A stretch of DNA of 6,405 nucleotides, from the NCBI GenBank assembly GCA_030743445.1, contig JASLSL010000346.1, positions 1 through 6,405 on the forward strand. The letters run 5' to 3'. The position numbers and the translations under genes are program-made. Below, piece after piece: positions 1-5,433 of this stretch; position 1 is the stretch's first letter; each line of letters starts with the position of its first letter. The notes below the pieces were generated by a model. It searched no databases. It was not told the origin of the DNA and saw nothing but the letters and a program-made list of their open reading frames with translations. Source of the stretch: Alphaproteobacteria bacterium (lineage in GTDB: Bacteria > Pseudomonadota > Alphaproteobacteria > UBA8366).

Positions 1-7
1 GGAGGAG
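1..7 (+). promoter_or_regulatory. Strong Shine-Dalgarno of the TRAP binding-protein gene
   Basis: GGAGGAG ends eight bases before the ATG at 16. It matches the anti-Shine-Dalgarno sequence well and fixes that ATG as the start. Any promoter lies outside the window. Confidence 0.85.
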
Positions 8-15
8 ACAAAACC

Positions 16-1092
16 ATGGAACTTAGAGGCATACTCAAATTTAGCTTGGCCATCGGTCTCGTCGGTGGATTGATGCTCGCGCTCAGCCCGCCGGCCGATG
101 CTCAAAAGAAAGTGCGCTGGAAGATGCAGAGCACCTTCGGCGGCACGTTGCCGCACCTCGGCACCTCGGGCGTGCGCTTCGCCAAGAACATCAAGCGCCT
201 GTCCGGCGGCACGCTCGAGATCAAATTCTTCGAACCCGGTGCATTGGTGCCGTCGTTGGAATGCTTCGATGCGGTCTCCAAGGGCTCGCTCGAATCGTGC
301 TGGACCACGCCCGGCTACCACACCGCCAAATATCCGGCGCTCTCGTTCTTCTCCACGGTGCCGTTCGGCCCGCAGATCGGCGAGTTCATGGCCTGGAAAT
401 GGTTCGGCGGCGGCAACGAGATGAAACAGGAGATCTACGACAAACACGACCTGATCGCGTTCGACAGCTTCGCCATCGGGGCGGAGACCTCGGGCTGGTT
501 CAAGACCGAGATCAAATCGCTCGAACAGATCAAGGGTCTGAAGATGCGGTTCTACGGCTTGGGCGCCAAGGTCATGCAGAAGTTGGGCGTTGCGACCCAG
601 CTGCTCGCGGGCGCCGACATCTATCCGGCCCTCGAGCGCGGCGTCATCGACGCCACCGAGTTCTCGATGCCGACCATCGACATCAAGCTCGGCTTCTACC
701 AGATCGCGAAAAATAACTATTACCCGGGCTGGCATCAGCAGGTCTCGGTTGCCGAGCTGTTGATGAACAAGACCGCCTGGAACAAGCTGTCCGACCAGCA
801 CAAGGCGATGATCGAGATCTCGACCGGCGAAAGCGTGATGCACACTTACGCCGAAACCGAAGCCAAGAATTGGAAGGCGATGACGGAAATGAAGGGCAAA
901 TACGGTGTCACCAATCATCGCTGGCCCGACGCGACCCTCGCCAAGTTCGAAAAAGCCTGGCAGGCGGTGGTCAAGGAAGAATCGGCCAAGGACCCGCTCT
1001 TCAAGAAGGTCGCCGACCATTTCTATGCCTTTCGCAAGAACTACAAACTTTGGGGCGACGCACAGTCCTTGAAGGGGACCTATCTGAAGTAA
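16..1092 (+). CDS. TRAP transporter periplasmic substrate-binding protein, TakP/2-oxoacid type
   Basis: A 358-residue extracytoplasmic solute receptor of a TRAP (tripartite ATP-independent periplasmic) transporter, expected to bind an organic acid and deliver it to a DctQM membrane carrier. The N-terminus is a signal peptide: charged start, hydrophobic stretch at about 8-24, then ADA at 27-29 with likely cleavage before Q30. The block GLKMRFYG (174-181) holds Arg178, the position of the arginine that pairs with the substrate carboxylate across the family. DIYPALERGVIDATEF (201-216) and NNYYPGWHQQ (233-242) are typical of the TakP-like branch that binds 2-oxoacids or lactate. From memory, TakP relatives have Gln in a 'QxGGWF' motif and Trp after 'TE'; here these are Glu157 and Phe216, so the cation/ligand site may differ. 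Length is normal and the gene looks intact. No DctQ or DctM follows: a terminator and an unrelated gene come next. The partner genes may lie upstream or elsewhere. The ligand is not known. Confidence 0.93.
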   Translation: MELRGILKFSLAIGLVGGLMLALSPPADAQKKVRWKMQSTFGGTLPHLGTSGVRFAKNIKRLSGGTLEIKFFEPGALVPSLECFDAVSKGSLESCWTTPGYHTAKYPALSFFSTVPFGPQIGEFMAWKWFGGGNEMKQEIYDKHDLIAFDSFAIGAETSGWFKTEIKSLEQIKGLKMRFYGLGAKVMQKLGVATQLLAGADIYPALERGVIDATEFSMPTIDIKLGFYQIAKNNYYPGWHQQVSVAELLMNKTAWNKLSDQHKAMIEISTGESVMHTYAETEAKNWKAMTEMKGKYGVTNHRWPDATLAKFEKAWQAVVKEESAKDPLFKKVADHFYAFRKNYKLWGDAQSLKGTYLK

Positions 1093-1145
1093 ATCGCGAA
1101 CGATCGGTTCCGACTGGAGTCGATCCAACCAAAGCCACTTGAACT

Positions 1146-1176
1146 AGAGCCTCGCCAAGCGGGGCTCTTTGTTTGT
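1146..1176 (+). terminator. Rho-independent terminator after the TRAP binding-protein gene
   Basis: AGAGCCTCGC (1146-1155) pairs with GCGGGGCTCT (1159-1168) through ten base pairs, including one G-T pair, around a three-base CAA loop. The T-rich run TTTGTTTG follows. It lies about 50 bases past the stop at 1092 and should separate this transcript from the dioxygenase gene. The following stretch to 1244 holds nothing else I can name. Confidence 0.85.
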
Positions 1177-1244
1177 GTTGGCGGGACCCATCGGCAAGAA
1201 CCCGATGACTTGCCCCCCGCCGCCGGGCTTGGGATGATGTCGTT

Positions 1245-2099
1245 ATGACGGTGACCCACCAAAAGCTCTCGAAGCGTTTCGCCGCCGAGGTCAGGGGTAT
1301 CGACATCGCGGCCGGGGTCTCGGCGGAGGATTTCGCCGAGGTCGAGCGGCTGTTCAACCAGCATTCGGTGCTGGTGTTCCGGGATCAGGACATCGACGAC
1401 GATCAGCAGGCGGATTTCAGCCGGCGCTTCGGCGCGCTCGAGAAGACGGTCATCATCAACGAGGGCGGCGGCACCGAGATCGCGATCATCGCCAACGTCC
1501 ATCCCGAGACCGACGAGATCATCCCGCCCGACGACCACCGCATGGTCTTCAACTCGGGCAACGAGATGTGGCATTCCGACAGCTCGTTCAAGGCGGTGCC
1601 GGCGACGGCCTCGCTGTTGTCGGGGCGCGAGGTCCCGCCCACGGGCGCCGATACCGAGTTCGCCTCGATGCGCGCCGCCTATGCCGACCTGCCGGCGGAG
1701 ACGAAGCAGCGGATCGAGGGCCTCGTCGCCGAGCACAGCATCCTCTATTCGCGCAGCCTGATCGCGCCGGATTTATTCAATGAAGAGGAGGCGGACGAGG
1801 TCCCGCCGGTGCGCCAGGCGGTGGTGCGCGAGAACCCGGTCAACGGGCGCAAGAACTTCTACGTCGGATCGCACGCCTCGCATATCGAGGGCATGGACAT
1901 CGAGGAGGGCAGGGCGCTGATCGGCGAGCTGGTCGAGTTCGCGACCCGGCCGGAATACGTCTTCGCCCACAAATGGCGGCCCATGGACCTGGTGATGTGG
2001 GACAACCGCTGCTGCATGCACCGCGGCAGATCGTGGGAGAAAGCGCGCTACCGCCGGGTCATGCACCGCACCACGGTCGCCGGCATCGGCCCGACGTAA
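1245..2099 (+). CDS. TfdA/TauD-family Fe(II)/2-oxoglutarate-dependent dioxygenase
   Basis: A 284-residue cytoplasmic oxygenase that should couple decarboxylation of 2-oxoglutarate to succinate with hydroxylation of a substrate. The iron triad is present: His110 and Asp112 in WHSDSSF (109-115) and His259 in WDNRCCMHRGR (252-262). Thr137 in GADTEF and Arg271 match the 2-oxoglutarate anchors of TauD (Thr126, Arg266) and TfdA (Thr141, Arg274). Arg275 matches the arginine that holds the substrate sulfonate or carboxylate in those enzymes, so an anionic substrate is likely. GSHASHIEGMDIEEGRAL (208-225) and the WHSDSSF context resemble TfdA more than TauD as I remember them. TfdA cleaves 2,4-dichlorophenoxyacetate to the phenol and glyoxylate, but most TfdA-like proteins have other or unknown substrates. 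Only a weak GGGA precedes the ATG by ten bases. The start is supported because the conserved N-terminal region (KRFAAEVRGIDI) begins within ten residues. Length is that of the family, with no sign of damage. Confidence 0.93.
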   Translation: MTVTHQKLSKRFAAEVRGIDIAAGVSAEDFAEVERLFNQHSVLVFRDQDIDDDQQADFSRRFGALEKTVIINEGGGTEIAIIANVHPETDEIIPPDDHRMVFNSGNEMWHSDSSFKAVPATASLLSGREVPPTGADTEFASMRAAYADLPAETKQRIEGLVAEHSILYSRSLIAPDLFNEEEADEVPPVRQAVVRENPVNGRKNFYVGSHASHIEGMDIEEGRALIGELVEFATRPEYVFAHKWRPMDLVMWDNRCCMHRGRSWEKARYRRVMHRTTVAGIGPT

Positions 2100-2100
2100 T

Positions 2101-2140
2101 TAAATGGGGACTGTCCCCATTTTATAAGTTATTGATTTTA
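2101..2140. repeat. AT-rich palindromic extragenic repeat (GGGGACTGTCCCC type) at a convergent gene junction
   Basis: This fills the 41-base gap between the stop of the dioxygenase gene (2099) and the stop codon of the opposing ABC gene (2141). AAATGGGGA (2102-2110) pairs with TCCCCATTT (2114-2122) around CTG. An AT-only-looking tail with AAGTTATTGAT (2126-2136) follows. The A-tract/GC-stem/T-tract arrangement can act as an intrinsic terminator in both directions. Its composition is sharply unlike the GC-rich genes. From memory, such palindromes occur in REP-like families linked to tyrosine (IS200-like) RAYT transposases; that link is inference. The 11-mer recurs at 4334-4344. Confidence 0.7.
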
Positions 2141-2881
2141 TTAGGCACTGCGGCCGGAGGCGGCGTGGATGAACTGGTCGACGTCCGCGTTGCCCGAGGC
2201 CTCGACGTCGGCGGTCGGCCCGTCCCAGACGATCCGCCCCTCGTGCAGCACCGCCATCCGGTTCGAGATCTTCAACGCCCCCGTCATGTCGCTGGTGATC
2301 ACGAACGAGGTCGCGCCGAGCTCGTTTACGTTCTTCTGGATCATCTCGTAGATGATGTTGCACATGATCGGGTCGAGCCCCGCGGTCGGCTCGTCGAGAA
2401 ACAGCACCTCGGGGTCGGTCGCGATCGCCCGCGCCAGGCCGACGCGCTTCTGCATGCCGCCCGAGAGCTCGGCCGGGTAGAGGTCGCCGACCTCGGCCTC
2501 GAGCCCGACCATGGCCAAGCGATCGTCCGCCGCCTCGCGCGCGCGCTTCGGGTCCCAGGCCGAATCCTGCAGCAGCCGGAAGGCGATGTTCTCCCAGACC
2601 GGCAGGCTGTCGAACAGGCCGCCGTACTGGAACAGCATGCCGAAGCGGGTCTCGAACGCCTTGCGGTCGCGCCCCGACATGCGGCGCGCGTCGTGGCCGT
2701 CGATCTCGACCGAACCCGCGTCGGGCTCGACCAGCCCGATCATGCATTTCAGCAGCAGCGACTTGCCGCTGCCCGAGCCGCCGATCAGCACCAGCGAGTC
2801 GCCCTCGTCGAGCGCCAAATCGACGCCGGTCAGGATGTGGTTGTCGCCGAAGCTCTTGGTGACGCCGTTTAGCTTGATCAT
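2141..2881 (-). CDS. MlaF-like ABC transporter ATPase without adjacent partners, H-loop His replaced by Ser
   Basis: A 246-residue ATP-binding subunit of an importer-type ABC system, closest by eye to MlaF/Ttg2A, which powers phospholipid transport between the inner and outer membrane with MlaE permease and MlaD (MCE) proteins. Motifs in order: Walker A GGSGSGKS (34-41), Q-loop Gln85 in FQYGGLFDSLPVWENIAF (84-101, a typical MlaF stretch), signature LSGGMQKR (139-146), Walker B VLFLDEP (159-165) with catalytic Glu164, D-loop AGLD (167-170). The H-loop, normally THD, reads TSD: Ser197 is encoded by AGC at 2293-2291, two or more base changes from a His codon. The C-terminus continues to ASGRSA and stops directly at the palindromic repeat. 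No mlaE, mlaD or mlaB gene lies within the window: the downstream neighbour is convergent and the upstream neighbour divergent, so it cannot be co-transcribed with partners here. A purine-rich GGCGGCAGG precedes the ATG as a modest ribosome site. Confidence 0.9.
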   Translation of the reverse strand: MIKLNGVTKSFGDNHILTGVDLALDEGDSLVLIGGSGSGKSLLLKCMIGLVEPDAGSVEIDGHDARRMSGRDRKAFETRFGMLFQYGGLFDSLPVWENIAFRLLQDSAWDPKRAREAADDRLAMVGLEAEVGDLYPAELSGGMQKRVGLARAIATDPEVLFLDEPTAGLDPIMCNIIYEMIQKNVNELGATSFVITSDMTGALKISNRMAVLHEGRIVWDGPTADVEASGNADVDQFIHAASGRSA

Positions 2882-2913
2882 GCCTGCCGCCGGCCGGGTT
2901 TGGGGTCCGGGAG

Positions 2914-2942
2914 AAAGTGTCGCGTCGGGCTCACGGTGTCAA
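2914..2942 (-). promoter_or_regulatory. Candidate promoter of the ABC ATPase gene
   Basis: On the minus strand a perfect -35 TTGACA (2942-2937) lies about 55 bases upstream of the ATG at 2881. At 15-17 bases spacing the -10 region is poor (GACACT or CACTTT). The 128-base divergent gap 2882-3009 must hold promoters for both flanking genes, but nothing here is decisive. Confidence 0.3.
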
Positions 2943-2951
2943 CGGTGCCGC

Positions 2952-2980
2952 TTGCCTAACCGGGATGCCGTGTCTTCAAT
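2952..2980 (+). promoter_or_regulatory. Weak candidate promoter of the CoA-transferase gene
   Basis: TTGCCT (2952-2957), 17 bases, then TTCAAT (2975-2980): each box matches the sigma-70 consensus at four of six positions. It lies 30 bases before the start at 3010, within the divergent gap. Chance matches of this quality are common. Confidence 0.22.
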
Positions 2981-2998
2981 GGCACGAAATTTATTTTC

Positions 2999-3002
2999 GG
3001 AG
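2999..3002 (+). promoter_or_regulatory. Shine-Dalgarno that sets the CoA-transferase start
   Basis: GGAG lies seven bases before ATG 3010. The same frame is open upstream to an ATG at 2917, but that extension has no family-like sequence, while homology begins right after 3010. Confidence 0.6.
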
Positions 3003-3009
3003 CCGAGAC

Positions 3010-4230
3010 ATGGCCGAATCCAACCGCATCCTCGAGGGCATCAAGGTGCTCGACGTCGCCTCGTTCATCGCCGCACCCGCGGCGGCGACGGTGATGGCCG
3101 ACTTCGGCGCCGACGTGATCAAGGTCGAGCCGCCGGGGCGCGGCGACACCTACCGCCACCGCATGATCGGGCCGGGCTATCCGGAAAGCGACGTCGCGCA
3201 CCACTGGATCATGGACAACCGCAACAAGCGCGGCATCATCGTCGACCTCAAGACCGACGAGGGGCGGGAGGTCTTGCTGAGGCTCGTGGCCGAGGCCGAC
3301 GTCTTCATCACCAACATGCCGCTGCCGGTGCGCGAGCGCCTGCGCATTCGCTGGCAGGACATGCGTCCGGTCAACGAGCGGCTGATCTATGGCTCGGTCA
3401 CGGCCTATGGCGAGGCGGGCGTGGAGGCCGACCACACCGGCTTCGACAGCACCGCGCTCTGGGCCCGCTCGGGGCTGATGGATTTGGTCAAGCCGGCGCC
3501 CGATGCGCCGCCCGGGCGCTCGATGCCGGGGATGGGCGACCACCCGACGGCGATCTCGCTGTTCGGCGGGATCATGGCCGCCCTCTACCGGCGCGAGCGC
3601 ACCGGCAAGGGCACCTTGGTGCAGACCTCGCTGATCGCCAACGGTCTGTGGTGGAACGCGCTGCAGGTCCAGGCGGTGCTCTGCGGCGGCGTGGTGCCGC
3701 GCCGGCCGCCACGCGAGGAGGCGGTCAACCCGCTGAACAACCTCTATGTCGCCCGGGACGGGCAGTGGTTCCAACTGGTGATGCTCACCCAGGAGGACCG
3801 TTGGGCCGAGTTCGCGGAGTGCATCGGCATGCCCGAGCTCGCCGACGATCCGCGCTTCGCCGACACCGCGAGCCGGGTTGAGAACGCGAGCGCGCTGACC
3901 GAGCTCATGGACCAGGCCTTCCTCGCGGCCGACCTCGCCCATTGGCGCGAGCGGCTCGCCGCCGGCGGCTTCACCTTCGGCGTGATCCGCCGGGTCGAGG
4001 ACATCCCGGACGACCCGCAGATGCGGGCCTCGGGCGCCTTGACGCCGATCGAGGACGAGCGCGCCGGGGCCGAGCTTACCGTCGACAGCCCGCTCTGGAT
4101 CGAGGGCGCCGAGAAGGTGGCCCCGATGCTCGCCCCCGGCCACGGCGAGCACACCGACGAGGTGCTCGCCGAGTTCGGTTACGCGGCGGAAGAGATCGCC
4201 AAGCTGCGCGACAGCGGCGCCGTGGGTTAG
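3010..4230 (+). CDS. CaiB/BaiF-family (class III) CoA-transferase
   Basis: A 406-residue cytoplasmic enzyme that should move CoA from an acyl-CoA donor to a carboxylic acid, activating it for catabolism. The family hallmark opens the protein: ILEGIKVLDVASFIAAP (7-23), then DFGADVIKVEPPGRGD (31-46). DNRNKRGIIVDLKTDEGRE (69-87) and the late block FGVIRRVEDIPDDPQM (323-338) are equally typical. Asp177 in GMGDHPTA (175-182) falls where the family's catalytic aspartate (Asp169 in formyl-CoA transferase) forms the acyl-anhydride and CoA-thioester intermediates. ALYRRERTGKGTLVQTSL (191-208) follows in the expected place. Length is usual for the family and there is no damage. The frame is open back to 2917, but the start at 3010 is preferred for its GGAG and because the conserved sequence begins there. 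It stands alone: the neighbours run in the opposite direction on both sides. The substrate acid cannot be read from sequence; related enzymes act on carnitine, formate/oxalate, succinate, itaconate, mesaconate and bile acids. Confidence 0.94.
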   Translation: MAESNRILEGIKVLDVASFIAAPAAATVMADFGADVIKVEPPGRGDTYRHRMIGPGYPESDVAHHWIMDNRNKRGIIVDLKTDEGREVLLRLVAEADVFITNMPLPVRERLRIRWQDMRPVNERLIYGSVTAYGEAGVEADHTGFDSTALWARSGLMDLVKPAPDAPPGRSMPGMGDHPTAISLFGGIMAALYRRERTGKGTLVQTSLIANGLWWNALQVQAVLCGGVVPRRPPREEAVNPLNNLYVARDGQWFQLVMLTQEDRWAEFAECIGMPELADDPRFADTASRVENASALTELMDQAFLAADLAHWRERLAAGGFTFGVIRRVEDIPDDPQMRASGALTPIEDERAGAELTVDSPLWIEGAEKVAPMLAPGHGEHTDEVLAEFGYAAEEIAKLRDSGAVG

Positions 4231-4245
4231 GGGGACCTCTCCTGC

Positions 4246-4287
4246 GTCATTCCGGGGCGCGCGACGCGCGAACTCGGAATCCATGAC
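4246..4287. repeat. GC-rich extragenic palindrome (GTCATTCCG...CGGAATCCATGAC)
   Basis: An interrupted palindrome 15 bases past the CoA-transferase stop. GTCAT (4246-4250) pairs with ATGAC (4283-4287), ATTCCG (4249-4254) with CGGAAT (4275-4280), and CGCGCG (4258-4263) with CGCGCG (4265-4270). It strongly resembles a dispersed intergenic repeat I remember from alphaproteobacterial genomes. There is no T-run, so it is not an intrinsic terminator by itself. Confidence 0.65.
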
Positions 4288-4292
4288 AAAAG

Positions 4293-4387
4293 AGGTGCTA
4301 GGCACCTTTTAATCATGACCCCATATTTTTATCAAGTTATTGATATCGTTTACTAATAAAAGGTATAAAAGGTGCCAGGCACCTTTT
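4293..4387. repeat. REP-like doublet: two GGTGC(C/T)AGGCACC palindromes around an AT-rich core
   Basis: Two near-identical palindromes, GGTGCTAGGCACC (4294-4306) and GGTGCCAGGCACC (4371-4383), differ at one base and bracket a 64-base AT-rich segment. The right copy is framed by A4 and T6 and gives ten-base-pair arms around a single A; it can terminate transcripts from both the CoA-transferase and the opposing VOC gene. The core contains AAGTTATTGAT (4334-4344), identical to 2126-2136 in the other convergent junction. No protein is encoded. The structure is like a BIME or MITE, and from memory this palindrome accompanies RAYT-type transposase genes; no transposase is in the window. Confidence 0.7.
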
Positions 4388-4400
4388 TTATGATTGAGGG

Positions 4401-5321
4401 TCAGACCTCCTCGCGCTCGACGAAATGCACCACCAGGCCGCCGCCGAAGCTCGACGGGTGGACGAAGCCGATGAGGGACGCCCGGCCGCCGGGCCGGCCC
4501 ACGGTGTCGATCATCCGGTAGCCGGCATCGGCGAGCTTCGGCAGCAGCGCGTTGATGTCCGGAGTCTTGAGGCCGAGGTGGTGCAGGCCCGGGCCGCGGC
4601 GCTCGACATAGCGCGCGATGGCGCTCTGGTCGCCCTTGGTGTTGCCCGCCTGGTCGGCCCTGATCTCGCGCGGCTTCAGGTTGGGGTCGAAATCCTCGAG
4701 GAACTCGAGCTCGCAATCGCCGATGGTGATGAAGGCGTCGCGCAACCCGCCGACGATCTCCTCCGGCCGCTCGTGGCGGACCACGCCGTATTTGTCCGAG
4801 GTGAAAGATTCGACCACGGTGCGGATTTCGAGGTCGGTCTGCTGGCTCTCCAAGGGACAGCCGAGATTGTCGCAAAACACCCGGATCGCCGCCTCGTTAT
4901 CGGCGCTGGCAATGCCGAGATGGTCGATCCGCTCGACAGGCCCCTCGGGGCCGCTTTCGTATTCGATCGGTTCGGAGAACCGTGTTCGGACCCCGCAGGT
5001 CGCCGCGGGGTCTATCAGCGCTTGGCGTGCCCCGCCCGGCCCTTCCATCGTGTCCACGACCGGTAGGCCGTGCGCCGCCGCCTCGGGATCGCCCGACACC
5101 AGCGCCATGTGGTGGACCCCGGGTGCGGCGGCCTCGTCGAGAAACGGGTCGTCGGGCGCGAACAAGGCGAGCGCCGACTTGCCCACCCCGAACATCGGGA
5201 TCGTTCGATCCACGATTCTCAAATCGGTTCGCTTCAAATTCAGCGCGTCGCCGAAGAACCCCTCCGCCGCCTGCATATCGGCGACCACGAGGGCGAGGTA
5301 GGCGAGGTCGTATCCGCTCAT
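4401..5321 (-). CDS. Two-domain VOC (glyoxalase/bleomycin-resistance/dioxygenase fold) protein, methylmalonyl-CoA epimerase-like C-terminal half
   Basis: A 306-residue soluble protein with two vicinal-oxygen-chelate modules. The N-terminal module spans about 3-120 (YDLAYLALVVADMQAAEGFF at 4-23, GVHHMAL at 68-74). The C-terminal one spans about 129-303. The latter resembles methylmalonyl-CoA epimerase: VERIDHLGIASAD (129-141), DCELEFLE (202-209), GPGLHHLGLKTPDI (243-256), then a YRMIDTVGRPGG and GFVHPSSFGGG region. Likely metal ligands are His134, a Glu near 204-206 and His247 or His248; the terminal Glu of epimerases appears as Val298/His299. In the N-terminal module the usual first-strand His is Tyr8 and the last ligand position reads TRF, so that half probably lacks metal. 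Possible roles are an epimerase, an extradiol or 4-hydroxyphenylpyruvate-type dioxygenase, or a lyase; I cannot decide. The frame extends to an ATG at 5354, but 5321 is preferred: GGAGG lies 11 bases upstream and homology begins at once. It is divergent from the MFS gene. Confidence 0.88.
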   Translation of the reverse strand: MSGYDLAYLALVVADMQAAEGFFGDALNLKRTDLRIVDRTIPMFGVGKSALALFAPDDPFLDEAAAPGVHHMALVSGDPEAAAHGLPVVDTMEGPGGARQALIDPAATCGVRTRFSEPIEYESGPEGPVERIDHLGIASADNEAAIRVFCDNLGCPLESQQTDLEIRTVVESFTSDKYGVVRHERPEEIVGGLRDAFITIGDCELEFLEDFDPNLKPREIRADQAGNTKGDQSAIARYVERRGPGLHHLGLKTPDINALLPKLADAGYRMIDTVGRPGGRASLIGFVHPSSFGGGLVVHFVEREEV

Positions 5322-5332
5322 TATCGCTTCAT

Positions 5333-5337
5333 CCTCC
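5333..5337 (-). promoter_or_regulatory. Shine-Dalgarno that sets the VOC gene start
   Basis: On the minus strand GGAGG lies 11 bases before the ATG at 5321. It falls inside the longer reading frame that could begin at 5354, which itself has no ribosome site, so the shorter protein is favoured. Confidence 0.6.
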
Positions 5338-5354
5338 GATGTCCTACTTAGCAT

Positions 5355-5420
5355 CGGTGCTTGCTTTTTCGGGTATATATCTTAATTCAGAGACGGCCCA
5401 TTGCGAGGGCCAAATGGGTT
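5355..5420. promoter_or_regulatory. AT-rich divergent control region between VOC and MFS genes
   Basis: The gap 5322-5433 separates divergent genes and contains the locally AT-rich run GGTATATATCTTAATTC (5372-5388), the natural place for promoters. TTGCTT (5361-5366) with TTAATT (5382-5387) at 15 bases is one weak plus-strand pair. The TATATA run could serve either strand. I see no clear operator palindrome. Confidence 0.25.
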
Positions 5421-5433
5421 AGGAACCCGATAC

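Noticed and set aside
1101..1125. GATCG...CGATC inverted repeat just after the TRAP gene as an operator or hairpin
   Set aside because: Only five base pairs around a 15-base loop; the much stronger terminator lies right behind it.
1234..1248. Mini-frame ATG-ATG-TCG-TTA-TGA overlapping the dioxygenase start (leader peptide or coupled translation)
   Set aside because: Four codons with no proper ribosome site of its own and no attenuator structure; probably chance.
1973..2872. Long plus-strand open frame opposite the ABC ATPase
   Set aside because: It is an antisense shadow rich in Arg, Ala, Asp and His, as expected in high-GC DNA; the minus-strand ATPase explains the region fully.
2917..3009. 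N-terminal extension of the CoA-transferase from an ATG at 2917
   Set aside because: The 31 extra residues have no family resemblance, overlap the divergent control region, and the ATG at 3010 has its own GGAG and begins the conserved sequence.
2956..4305. Long minus-strand open frame opposite the CoA-transferase
   Set aside because: It has shadow composition with no recognisable domain and runs across the intergenic repeat; the plus-strand gene is unambiguous.
4293..4387. CRISPR-like array from the repeated GGTGC(C/T)AGGCACC units
   Set aside because: There are only two copies, the spacing is too long for a spacer, and there are no cas genes.
5322..5354. Longer VOC protein starting at 5354
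   Set aside because: There is no ribosome site before 5354, and a good GGAGG falls inside the extension, placed for the ATG at 5321.
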